Positions 54,313 through 63,007 of a stretch of DNA of 64,000 nt are shown piece after piece (position 1 is the stretch's first letter; each line of letters opens with the position of its first letter). The notes beneath the pieces are model-generated. The model ran no database searches, was not told where the DNA came from, and saw only the letters and a list, made by a program, of their open reading frames with translations. The stretch spans positions 248,001-312,000 of the forward strand of contig NZ_FNAN01000007.1 of assembly GCF_900101885.1 (NCBI RefSeq), read 5' to 3'. This DNA is from Dyadobacter soli (GTDB lineage: Bacteria; Bacteroidota; Bacteroidia; Cytophagales; Spirosomataceae). The translations under genes and the position numbers were made by a program.

Positions 54313-57300
54313 ATGAAAAAACCGATACTTCTTCATCCTCTGCTGCGACATATTATGAGGATAACCCTACTTCAATCCCTGCTGATCGGCCTGGCCATCA
54401 CGGTCGGTTTTGCGCGCGAGGTACGCACGCAGGACCTGCTCGACCATTCCATTTCGATCAAGGCCGACAACCAGGAACTCCGCAAGGTACTCGACCGTAT
54501 CGAGGACCTCGCGAGCGTCAAGTTCGTTTACAGTTCCAACACGATCCAGGCCGAAAGGAAGGTGAGCATTGCGGCCACCGACCGCAAACTTTCCGAGGTG
54601 CTGAACCTGGTACTGCGCCCGCACAACATTTCTTACCGGCTCGTAGGCGGGCAAATCCTGCTGCAATCGGGAAACGCGCCGGGGCTGGACGCGGCCCGAA
54701 AAGCGGAAGTGTCGGTAACGGGGCGGGTTACCGATGAGAAAGGCGCCGGCCTGCCGGGCGTAAGCGTAATCGAGAAAGGCACGCAGCGCGGTACTGTGAC
54801 CGACATCGAGGGTAAGTTTTCCATCGAGGCAGCCGGGGCGGAATCGGTGCTGGTTTTGTCGTTCGTCGGGTACGTATCCCAGGAAATCACCGTCGGTAAC
54901 CAGAGTGTGATCGACGTGTCGATGAAGGTGGACAGCAAGGCATTGAACGAAGTGGTCGTGATTGGTTATGGTGCATTGAAAAAGGGCGACTTGACCGGTG
55001 CCGTGGCCACCATTTCCGCTGATAAACTGAAAAGCAAAGCCTCTGTTTCCTACGGCGAGGCATTGGTAGGGCAAATGGCCGGTGTGCAGGTGCAGCAAAC
55101 CAACGGCGCACCGGGCGGAGAAGGTCTGAGCATCCGCATCCGGGGTACCGGCTCCATTTCGGCCAGCAGCTCACCGCTTTACGTGGTCGACGGCTACCCG
55201 ATCGACAGCAGCGCATTCTCGCTCGTGAACAGCTCCGACATCGAGAGCATCCAGGTGCTTAAAGATGCCTCATCCACGGCCATTTATGGTTCAAGAGGTG
55301 CCAATGGCGTGGTAATTATCACGACTAAAAAAGGTACTGCCGGTGCGCCTACCGTTTCGTTCAATACTTTCTTCGGCATGCAGCAGGTATCGCGGAAGAT
55401 CGATATGATGAATACCCGCGAGTACATCGAGTTTTTCAAAGACGGCCATAACCAGGCCTGGCTCGACCGCACGCCCATGCCCGGCGACCCCGCGCATACG
55501 ATCCACGATAGCAATGAAATGCGATCCAAATACACCAATTCTAACTTTTACATTATCCCCGAAGCATTCAACGACCCTTCCAAATTCCCGGATATCAACT
55601 GGCAGGACGAGATTTTCCGTAATGCATCCACCCAAAAGCACGAGCTTTCAGTGAATGGCGGTTCCGAAAAGGTACGCTATGCCGTTTCAGGAAGTTATAC
55701 CAACCAGCAGGGGATATTGATCAATACCGATTTCAAACGCTACAACATCCGCGCCAATATCACGACGAATGTGACCAAAAAACTGGAACTCGGCGTGGCG
55801 ATCAGCTCTTATTATTCCGAAAACAACGACCTCGCCAATGGCAAGGACAGTCCCCTCGCCTACGCATTGTACCTTCCGCCTATTTACCCGCTGCGCAATG
55901 CGGACGGCACCTACGGCTCGCAGGTGCGTAACCCGGAAATCTGGGCGGGTGACGTGGCCAACCCGGTGAGCATTGCCGAAAATGTGACGAATTTCACCAA
56001 AAAGAATGCCGTAATAGGCTCGGTTTATGCAGAGTATGAAATCATTCCGGGACTGAAATACCGCGTCAGCCTGAATGCCAACCTGGAAAACCGACGTTTG
56101 AAATACTATCAACCTTCGTTTGTAGATACCGACGGCTCCCGCGCGCCGCGCATTGCGAATGCCCGCAGCGAAACCTGGCTGGGTGGCAACTGGCTCAACG
56201 AGCACACATTGACCTGGTCCAAAACGCTGGCCGAAAAACATAATTTCAACCTCCTGGCAGGTTACACCGCCCAGAAATCGTTTGGCGAGTACAACCAGCT
56301 CCGCGCGCAGAACTTCCCGAACGACGCCGTGCGCACACTCAGCGCCGGGCAGATCGTAGGCGGTACCAGCACCGAATACCGCAACTCGCTCATCTCCTAC
56401 CTGAGCCGCCTTACCTATTCGTATGACGACAAATACCTGTTCTCGGCCAGTATCCGTCGCGATGGTTCGTCGCGTTTCGGCTCGGAAAACAAATGGGGTA
56501 CATTCCCTTCCGCGTCGGTGGGCTGGCGTGTGAGCAACGAGGCATTCATGCAGAATGTGAGCCAGATTTCGGACCTCAAAATCCGCGGAAGCTGGGGGTT
56601 GGTGGGTAACAACAAGATCGGCAACTACGACGCCATCGCGCGCACCGGGGTTAATTATTATCCACTGAACAACACACTCGTGAATGCGGTGAACCCTTTG
56701 AACTATCCTAACCCACTGTTGGGCTGGGAGAAAACCATGCAATGGAACCTCGGCCTGGAACTCGGCCTTTTCCGCGACCGTGTACGCCTGGAAGCTGATT
56801 TTTATAATAGTAAGTCGGTCGATTTGCTCCTCGACGTGCCCGTACCGACCATCAGCGGCTATGCTACCCAGCTCCAAAACATCGGAAAAGTACAGAACAA
56901 AGGGATGGAATACCTCGTCCGTACGCGCAACACGGTGGGCGCATTCAAATGGTCGACCGATGCCAACATTTCGTTTAACAGGAACAAAGTCCTCGCGCTC
57001 GGCCCGGATGCCCGCCCGATCTACGCGGGCGCAGCCAATGCGAACAACACCTTCATTACTACCGTGGGCCAGCCCATCGCGACCTATTTCGGCTACCAGT
57101 ATGATGGTGTTTTCAAAAACCAGGCCGAACTCGACGCCGCACCGCACCTCGTGAACGACCGCCCCGGCGATCCGCGCTACATTGACGTGAACAAGGATGG
57201 CCAGATCACCGCCGCCGACAAGACATTCCTCGGCAGCAACCAGCCCAAGTTTATTTATGGTTTTGGAAATGATTTTTCCTACAAACGCTTCGACCTCAAT

Positions 57301-57747
57301 GTGCAGCTGACGGGCTCGCAAGGCGCTAAACTGTTCAGCTTTTTTAACCGGATGATCGGCATTTACCACGGCGACCGCAATGGCCGCGCGAAACTGAAAG
57401 ACCGCTGGCGCTCGGAAGAAGAACCCGGCTCGGGCGAGGTACTGCGCGCTAACCGCGATCCGAAAGGTTTACAGAAAGAGCCGTCGAGCTACTGGGTGGA
57501 GAATGGTTCGTTTCTCCGTATACGCAATGTGTCGCTGGGCTACAATTTCGATAGTGAAATGCTGCAACGGATTAAAGTTCGCTCGCTCCGCGTGTACGTG
57601 ACGGGCCAAAACCTGTACACTTTCACGAAATATCCCGGCTTCGACCCCGAAACCAGCAGCGAAGGCAACGGCCTGTCGCGCGGGGGCGACTACCTGGGCT
57701 ACCCGGCCGCGCGGACCGTCATTGCGGGGCTTAACATTACATTCTGA
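54313..57747 (+). CDS. SusC/RagA TonB-dependent receptor with STN domain (module 4)
   Basis: About 1144 residues from the ATG at 54313, which opens a normal leader (MKKPILLHPLL... then ITLLQSLLIGLAITVGFARE); the frame is open to 54253. STN domain about 40-110 (QELRKVLDRIEDLASVKFVY, VLRPHNISYRLVGGQILL). Regulatory-like domain (VTGRVTDEKGAGLPGVSVIE), plug (LNEVVVIGYGALKKGDLTGA, SSPLYVVDGYPIDSSAFSLV, SSTAIYGSRGANGVVIITTK) and barrel ending ARTVIAGLNITF. Transducing importer of the ECF/FecR pair upstream. SusD follows after 25 bases and two probable sugar-processing enzymes after that, so the ligand is probably a glycoside. Confidence 0.95.
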   Translation: MKKPILLHPLLRHIMRITLLQSLLIGLAITVGFAREVRTQDLLDHSISIKADNQELRKVLDRIEDLASVKFVYSSNTIQAERKVSIAATDRKLSEVLNLVLRPHNISYRLVGGQILLQSGNAPGLDAARKAEVSVTGRVTDEKGAGLPGVSVIEKGTQRGTVTDIEGKFSIEAAGAESVLVLSFVGYVSQEITVGNQSVIDVSMKVDSKALNEVVVIGYGALKKGDLTGAVATISADKLKSKASVSYGEALVGQMAGVQVQQTNGAPGGEGLSIRIRGTGSISASSSPLYVVDGYPIDSSAFSLVNSSDIESIQVLKDASSTAIYGSRGANGVVIITTKKGTAGAPTVSFNTFFGMQQVSRKIDMMNTREYIEFFKDGHNQAWLDRTPMPGDPAHTIHDSNEMRSKYTNSNFYIIPEAFNDPSKFPDINWQDEIFRNASTQKHELSVNGGSEKVRYAVSGSYTNQQGILINTDFKRYNIRANITTNVTKKLELGVAISSYYSENNDLANGKDSPLAYALYLPPIYPLRNADGTYGSQVRNPEIWAGDVANPVSIAENVTNFTKKNAVIGSVYAEYEIIPGLKYRVSLNANLENRRLKYYQPSFVDTDGSRAPRIANARSETWLGGNWLNEHTLTWSKTLAEKHNFNLLAGYTAQKSFGEYNQLRAQNFPNDAVRTLSAGQIVGGTSTEYRNSLISYLSRLTYSYDDKYLFSASIRRDGSSRFGSENKWGTFPSASVGWRVSNEAFMQNVSQISDLKIRGSWGLVGNNKIGNYDAIARTGVNYYPLNNTLVNAVNPLNYPNPLLGWEKTMQWNLGLELGLFRDRVRLEADFYNSKSVDLLLDVPVPTISGYATQLQNIGKVQNKGMEYLVRTRNTVGAFKWSTDANISFNRNKVLALGPDARPIYAGAANANNTFITTVGQPIATYFGYQYDGVFKNQAELDAAPHLVNDRPGDPRYIDVNKDGQITAADKTFLGSNQPKFIYGFGNDFSYKRFDLNVQLTGSQGAKLFSFFNRMIGIYHGDRNGRAKLKDRWRSEEEPGSGEVLRANRDPKGLQKEPSSYWVENGSFLRIRNVSLGYNFDSEMLQRIKVRSLRVYVTGQNLYTFTKYPGFDPETSSEGNGLSRGGDYLGYPAARTVIAGLNITF

Positions 57748-57772
57748 TCATTTTCCGGTAAAATTCATTTTT

Positions 57773-59293
57773 ATGAAAAGATATATTTTAGCAGCCTTTC
57801 TGATCGCTTCGTCGTTGTCGTGCAAGGAAAGTTTTATCGACCTGCAACCTATTTCCGATATGAATGCGGGTAACTTTTACAAAACCGAGCAGGATATGAA
57901 CCAGGCCGTGATGTCGCCCTACTCCTCCCTGCGCGATTTGTACAACCAGCTTTACATTTACACCGGCGAAATCCGCTCCGACAATACCACCTTCTCGTGG
58001 GTACCGGGCAGCTCGAAGGATATGACGTCCATCGACAACTTCGGCGACGTGCTCCTTTCCGACAACCAGAACATCCTCAACCTGTGGAACCGCAGCTACG
58101 TCACCATCCTGCGCAGCAATATTGTGCTGGACAAGATCGACGCCGTCACTTTCCGCGACGAGAAGCTTAAAAACCAGTACAAAGCCGAAGCGCGTTTCCT
58201 GCGTGCATTGGTCTATTTCTGGCTGGCGCGCATTTACGGCGATGTGCCCAAAGTGGATAAGCAGATTTCCGTCCAGGAAGCTTACACCATGGGCCGCACG
58301 CCTGTCGAGGAGATTTACAATTTGATTGTAGAAGACCTAAAATTCGCGGAAGCTAACCTGCCTGCTACTTATGCCGCCGCCGACCGCGGCCGCGTTACCA
58401 TGGGTGGTGCGAAGGGCATACTGGCCAAAGTGTACATGTTTATGGCTGGTTACCCGCTCAAAAAAGGTGCTTCACATTACGCATTGGCCGAAGCCAAAGC
58501 GCTCGAAGTGATCAATGACCCGCAGTATACGCTTTTGAGCGATTACAAAGCGGTGTTTGACGTTAAAAATGAAAACAATGCCGAATCGCTTTTTGAAGTA
58601 CAATACAAAAAGGGCGGCCCCGCACCTATTGTGACAGGCAGCCCGTGGAGCAACGATTTTGCGCCGCGGTTTTCGAACAAGGAGGTGATTCCGGTGGGTG
58701 ACAAATCGGGTTTCAATGCGCCTACACCGTCTATTTCGGCGGCTTATGAGAAAGGCGATCCGCGTAAAGCGATTTCGATGGCCGACGGCTACGTATCCGA
58801 CCCGGGCGGGCAGCAGATCAATGAGAAGTATGTGAGAAAGTATTACGACGTTTCATTCTCCGTCGCGCCCGACAACGATAATAACTGGCCGGAATTACGC
58901 CTGGCCGACATTTACCTGCTCTATTCCGAAGCGCTCGTGCGCCAGGGCAAGCAGCAATCCACGGCTCTCCTCTATCTGAACAAAATCCGTCAGCGCGCCC
59001 GCAACAGCGCAGGTGCCGCCGCAGGTGCATTGCCCGATTACCCGGCATTCACCTCCGACACCGATTTCCTGCTGGCAATTGAAAAGGAACGCCGCATCGA
59101 GCTCGCATTCGAAAATCACCGCTGGTTCGACCTCGTGCGTACCGAGCGCGCGAAAGCCGTGATGAGCCAGGAGCAGAAAGAGCAGAATGGTTTCAATCCG
59201 GCTACGTGGAGCGACAATATGCTGCTCTTCCCGATCCCTTTGCAGGTGATCCAGTCCAATCCCGAAAAAATTAAACAAAACCCTGGTTACTAA
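57773..59293 (+). CDS. SusD/RagB-family surface lipoprotein (module 4)
   Basis: 506 residues. Leader MKRYILAAFLIASSLSC with the lipid Cys before KESFIDLQP. SusD pattern: FYKTEQDMNQAVMSPYSSLR, ARFLRALVYFWLARIYGDVP, GRVTMGGAKGILAKVYMFMA, ESLFEVQYKKGGPAP, LRLADIYLLYSEALVRQGK, LNKIRQRARN and EKERRIELAFENHRWFDLVR, ending FPIPLQVIQSNPEKIKQNPG. Its TAA stop shares a base with the ATG of the DUF1080 gene (TAATG), so the two are probably translationally coupled and under the same control. Confidence 0.95.
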   Translation: MKRYILAAFLIASSLSCKESFIDLQPISDMNAGNFYKTEQDMNQAVMSPYSSLRDLYNQLYIYTGEIRSDNTTFSWVPGSSKDMTSIDNFGDVLLSDNQNILNLWNRSYVTILRSNIVLDKIDAVTFRDEKLKNQYKAEARFLRALVYFWLARIYGDVPKVDKQISVQEAYTMGRTPVEEIYNLIVEDLKFAEANLPATYAAADRGRVTMGGAKGILAKVYMFMAGYPLKKGASHYALAEAKALEVINDPQYTLLSDYKAVFDVKNENNAESLFEVQYKKGGPAPIVTGSPWSNDFAPRFSNKEVIPVGDKSGFNAPTPSISAAYEKGDPRKAISMADGYVSDPGGQQINEKYVRKYYDVSFSVAPDNDNNWPELRLADIYLLYSEALVRQGKQQSTALLYLNKIRQRARNSAGAAAGALPDYPAFTSDTDFLLAIEKERRIELAFENHRWFDLVRTERAKAVMSQEQKEQNGFNPATWSDNMLLFPIPLQVIQSNPEKIKQNPGY

Positions 59294-60012
59294 TGTCAAT
59301 GCACTCCAAAATGCTACGCGTGCTGGCGGGCGGAATGCTGGCCTGGATGCTCGTCCCGGCCGCATTTGCCCAAAAGGACAACACGCTCACTCCGAAAGAA
59401 AAGAAAGAAGGCTGGGTACTACTCTTCGACGGCACTTCCACCAAAGGCTGGGCAACCGCCGCAGGCAAACCCGTACCTGCCGGTTGGGAAGTTAAAAATG
59501 GCACATTGTCCACCAAGAAGAACGGCAAAGGCGGTGATATCGTGAGCGACGGCGAGTTCGCCGACTTCGACCTCAAAGCCGATTTCAACATTGCGCCGGA
59601 AGGAAACAGCGGCCTCAAATATTTTTTTACCAAATACCAGCAAGGCGGTAACCTGGGCTTCGAATATCAGATCCTGGACGACAAACTGGCTGAGGACAAC
59701 AAGAAGGCCAACCACCTTACCGGCTCTTTCTATGACGTCATGCAGCCCGACGAGTCCAAAAAGAAAGTGAATGCACCCGGCCAGTGGAACACGCTTCGCG
59801 TTGTGGCCAAAGGCAAAAACGTGCAGCATTACCTCAACGGCGTGATAATCCTTGAATTTACCCGCAGCGGAAAGGTATATACCGACGCCGTGGCACTTAG
59901 TAAATTCAATAAGGCCGTGCCCGCATTCGGATCAGTGGAAAAGGGTCATATCCTTTTGCAGGAGCACGGGGCCGAGGTTTCATTCAAAAACATTAAAATC
60001 AAAGCATTATAA
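59293..60012 (+). CDS. Exported DUF1080 (3-keto-disaccharide hydrolase-type) protein
   Basis: 239 residues with a signal peptide (about 1-26, LVPAAFAQ). The single DUF1080 beta-sandwich has KKEGWVLLFDGTSTKGWATA, WEVKNGTLSTKKNGKGGDIV, DFDLKADFNIAPEGNSGLKY, GFEYQILDD and a late WNTLRVVAKGKNVQHYLNGV. The domain resembles a GH16-like lectin/hydrolase fold and is annotated as 3-keto-disaccharide hydrolase. In characterised Bacteroidota pathways such enzymes cleave 3-keto-glycosides made by Gfo/Idh/MocA dehydrogenases. One of those follows after three bases, supporting a joint oxidise-then-cleave route in the periplasm; the pairing is read from context. Confidence 0.88.
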   Translation: MSMHSKMLRVLAGGMLAWMLVPAAFAQKDNTLTPKEKKEGWVLLFDGTSTKGWATAAGKPVPAGWEVKNGTLSTKKNGKGGDIVSDGEFADFDLKADFNIAPEGNSGLKYFFTKYQQGGNLGFEYQILDDKLAEDNKKANHLTGSFYDVMQPDESKKKVNAPGQWNTLRVVAKGKNVQHYLNGVIILEFTRSGKVYTDAVALSKFNKAVPAFGSVEKGHILLQEHGAEVSFKNIKIKAL

Positions 60013-60015
60013 GTC

Positions 60016-61362
60016 ATGGCTAACAGACGTGAATTTCTAAAAACAACCGCCGCGGGCTCGCTGGGCCTTGCCATTGGCGGTACGGCTATGGGTTTCAGTG
60101 CGAAAAGCTATAACCGCATTATCGGCGCCAACGACCTCATCCGCGTAGCAACCATCGGCGTCAACAGCCGGGGCAGAAGCATGAGCGGCACATTCGCCGG
60201 ACAGAAGAACACCGAGGTAGGCATCGTGTGCGACGTGGACGAGCGTGCGATCCCGAAAGCGATCCAGGCGGTAATGGATGCCAAACAAAAATTGACCCCC
60301 AAATCGGAAAAAGACCTCCGTAAGGTGCTCGAAGATAAATCCATAGACGCTATATATACCGCAACACCCGACCACTGGCACGCCCCGCTGACGATCATGG
60401 GCTGCCAGGCGGGCAAGCACGTGTACGTGGAAAAACCGTTGAGCCACAATCCGCGCGAGGGCGAGCTCGCGATCGAGGCTGCACGCAAGTACAAGCGCGT
60501 GGTGCAGATGGGCGCCCAGCGCAGGTCCGCGCCCGTGCTCACGGAAGGCATCAAGCAGCTGCACCAGGGCATTATCGGCCGCGTGTATCTGGCTAAAACC
60601 TGGTATACCAATAAAAGAAAGGCCACTTACCTGAAACCCGGCACGGTGCCTTCATGGCTTGACTACGAGCTGTGGCAGGGCCCGGCGCCGCGTATGCCGT
60701 ACAAAGAAGGGCTGATCCATTACGATTGGCACTGGTTCTGGCACTGGGGGACCGGGGAAGCACTCAACAACGGCACGCATGAGGTGGATGTGGCGCGCTG
60801 GGGGTTGGGAGTAGACTTCCCCACCCGTGTCAGCTCGATAGGCGGACGCTACGAGTTCAAAGACGACTGGGAAACACCGGACACGCAGGTGATCGCGATG
60901 GATTACCCGGGCCGCGTTTCACTGATCTGGGAATCGAGAAGCTCCAATGGCCGCAAAATTGAAGGCCAGGACCGCGGGATTATTTTTTACGGCGAAAACG
61001 GCAGCCTCGACACCGGCGGCGACAGCTACAAAGTGTACGACCTCGACGGCAAGCTCATCAAAGAAGTGAATTCCCCAACCGAAGAAGGCGGAATGCAGGG
61101 CCGCAACCTCGCCAGCCCGAGCCTCGGCATGGATAACCTCCACGTAGCCGACTTCCTCGACGCGATCCGCAACAACCGCAAACCGAACTGCGACGTGGAG
61201 CTGGGCTTCAAGAGCGTGGTAGCGATGCAGCTCGGCAATATCGCCTGGCGCGTAGGCCGCGACCTGAAAATCGACCCCAAAAACGGGCACATTATCGGGG
61301 ATAAGGAAGCGGAAAAACTCTGGTCGCGCGAGTACGCCAAAGGTTGGGACCCTGTGGTGTAG
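60016..61362 (+). CDS. Tat-exported Gfo/Idh/MocA-family oxidoreductase
   Basis: 448 residues. The N-terminus MANRREFLKTTAAGSLGLAI is a twin-arginine signal, so the enzyme is exported folded, probably with its nucleotide bound. The Rossmann part (about 35-155) has IRVATIGVNSRGRSMSG, VGIVCDVDERAIPKAIQ, DAIYTATPDHWHAPLTIMGC and the family EKPLSHNPREGELAIEAARK with the EKP motif. The C-terminal part carries HYDWHWFWHWGTGEALNNGT and EVDVARWGLGVDFPTRVSSI. Members oxidise sugar hydroxyls, often at C3. Transcribed with the DUF1080 gene three bases upstream. TatC at 8998-9933 is the plausible exporter. Confidence 0.92.
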   Translation: MANRREFLKTTAAGSLGLAIGGTAMGFSAKSYNRIIGANDLIRVATIGVNSRGRSMSGTFAGQKNTEVGIVCDVDERAIPKAIQAVMDAKQKLTPKSEKDLRKVLEDKSIDAIYTATPDHWHAPLTIMGCQAGKHVYVEKPLSHNPREGELAIEAARKYKRVVQMGAQRRSAPVLTEGIKQLHQGIIGRVYLAKTWYTNKRKATYLKPGTVPSWLDYELWQGPAPRMPYKEGLIHYDWHWFWHWGTGEALNNGTHEVDVARWGLGVDFPTRVSSIGGRYEFKDDWETPDTQVIAMDYPGRVSLIWESRSSNGRKIEGQDRGIIFYGENGSLDTGGDSYKVYDLDGKLIKEVNSPTEEGGMQGRNLASPSLGMDNLHVADFLDAIRNNRKPNCDVELGFKSVVAMQLGNIAWRVGRDLKIDPKNGHIIGDKEAEKLWSREYAKGWDPVV

Positions 61363-61379
61363 TTCATTAATTAAAAAAC

Positions 61380-61412
61380 AAAGTCCCGTAAATGCTTGAT
61401 TTACGGGACTTT
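61380..61412. terminator. Bidirectional terminator between module 4 and the last SusD gene
   Basis: AAAGTCCCGTAAA (61380-61392) and TTTACGGGACTTT (61400-61412) form a perfect 13-bp stem with a seven-base loop, T-rich downstream and A-rich upstream. It closes the oxidoreductase gene and the convergent SusD gene. Confidence 0.92.
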
Positions 61413-61435
61413 ATTTATTTACACCAAACTAACTG

Positions 61436-62986
61436 TTAGTAACCTATATTCTGTTTCAGGTTGTTGTTAACCGCAATTTGCTGGCTTGGGATCGCGTACA
61501 CGAGTGTTTTCGGGTCCGGATCAGCCGGTTTGATCTGGCCGGCAAGCAGGAACTTGCCGAAGCGGATCAGGTCCTGTCTTCTCCAACCTTCCCAATACAG
61601 CTCCCTTCCGCGTTCATCCAGCAGAACGTCCAGCGTAAGGGCCGTCAGGTCGGCAGCGCCGCGGTTCTTGCGGATCGAGTTAACGGTGGCCAATGCCTCA
61701 GCCGCTGTACCTGGTGTGCCGCCGCGCAGAATGGCCTCCGCTTTCATGAGCAGCACATCCGAATACCGGTACACAACCCAGTCGTTGTTACGCTGGCCTT
61801 TGGAAGCATAGTCGAACGGATATTTGATCACACGAATTCCCGCAGTTTCCAAAGTAGCACCGCTCGTGCGAATGGTTATTTCCCTTGAAAATACGAGCGG
61901 CTGGGTTGCCGGGTTACGCGCATTCAGCGGTTTGTTGGTCACCCAGCTGGTTTGCTGTCCTTCCAGGAAACCTACGTTCTGGATCTTGTAGTTTTTGGTA
62001 CGGTTGGAAGTCGTATCGGCCGGATAGTTGTAATAAATACCCTTTCTTTCATCCCCTGCCGCGAACTTGTCGTAGAAGTTAGAAAGCGTCGCCCATCCGT
62101 TCCATCCGCCGGGGGTCATGTTGTAATGCGAAACAGTCCAGTAGGCCCTGTCCACTCCTCCGCCACGTACACCCTCTTCATTATAAAGCGTGAAGATGTT
62201 TTCGGTCGATTTCACATTGTTGTCCGGGGCAAAATTATCGAAGTACTTACCCGGCGCGGAGACGGTATAACCCTTGATCTCATTGGCCAGCGCCACCACT
62301 TTGGCCATATCCGCCGCATCGAACTTGGGATTTTCGCGGCTCGTGAAAGTACCCTTGTTCAGGTAAACTTTCATCAGCAATACCCTTGCCGCATTCTGGT
62401 TAGCCACGTACGCCTGCGGTGATGTTGCAGGAAGATCCTTCATGATCGTGTTCATTTCCGAGATGATGAAATCCATCGCTTCCTGTGCGCTGAGCGTTTT
62501 GGGAAGCTCGCGGAAATCTTCGAGGCTCTCGCGGTAAGGTACCACGCCCCACAAATCCACCACATCGAACATCGCCAATGCGCGGATAAAACGTGCCTCG
62601 GCCGCCTGCTGGGCAGAAGGCGCATAACGCAATACGTTGGATGCCTGGTAAATGGCCGTCAGCAACCCGCCGAATGTGTTACTCATATAGGAGTTATCCG
62701 CATTCCAGGTGTGCAGGTGAATGGCCCGGTGGGTACCATTATCATCCCAGTCACCACCACGCGTAGGCGCTACGGCCGCATCCGTGGAAAGCTCCTGCAA
62801 GCACCAGCGGTTATCCTGTTGGTAAGGGCCGTTCAACGAAGAATAAGCGCTGATCAACAGCTCGGCCGGGTTGATATTTCCCGTGGTGCCTTTTTCCAAC
62901 GCGCTACCCAGCTTTTCGTCCAGGTCGGTGCAGGAAAACAGCATGGCGCAGCTCAGTATGGCCGCATAATATGATTTGATTTTCAT
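61436..62986 (-). CDS. SusD/RagB-family surface lipoprotein
   Basis: 516 residues. Lipoprotein leader MKIKSYYAAILSCAMLFSC, lipid Cys before TDLDEKLG. The N-terminal part (ELLISAYSSLNGPYQQDNRW, GGDWDDNGTHRAIHLHTWNA) differs from the SusD proteins of modules 1-4 and belongs to a separate subgroup. Later landmarks are usual: ARFIRALAMFDVVDLWGVVP, VYRYSDVLLMKAEAILRGG, VNSIRKNRGAADL, LLDERGRELYWEGWRRQDLI and YAIPSQQIAVNNNLKQNIGY. Paired with the SusC gene 21 bases upstream. No ECF/FecR gene is visible for this pair inside the window. Confidence 0.94.
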   Translation of the reverse strand: MKIKSYYAAILSCAMLFSCTDLDEKLGSALEKGTTGNINPAELLISAYSSLNGPYQQDNRWCLQELSTDAAVAPTRGGDWDDNGTHRAIHLHTWNADNSYMSNTFGGLLTAIYQASNVLRYAPSAQQAAEARFIRALAMFDVVDLWGVVPYRESLEDFRELPKTLSAQEAMDFIISEMNTIMKDLPATSPQAYVANQNAARVLLMKVYLNKGTFTSRENPKFDAADMAKVVALANEIKGYTVSAPGKYFDNFAPDNNVKSTENIFTLYNEEGVRGGGVDRAYWTVSHYNMTPGGWNGWATLSNFYDKFAAGDERKGIYYNYPADTTSNRTKNYKIQNVGFLEGQQTSWVTNKPLNARNPATQPLVFSREITIRTSGATLETAGIRVIKYPFDYASKGQRNNDWVVYRYSDVLLMKAEAILRGGTPGTAAEALATVNSIRKNRGAADLTALTLDVLLDERGRELYWEGWRRQDLIRFGKFLLAGQIKPADPDPKTLVYAIPSQQIAVNNNLKQNIGY

Positions 62987-63007
62987 AGTTTCTTTGTTTT
63001 TGATGAA

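Noticed and set aside
55687-57369. A 560-codon minus-strand open frame
   Set aside because: Antisense to the module 4 SusC gene; no family features.
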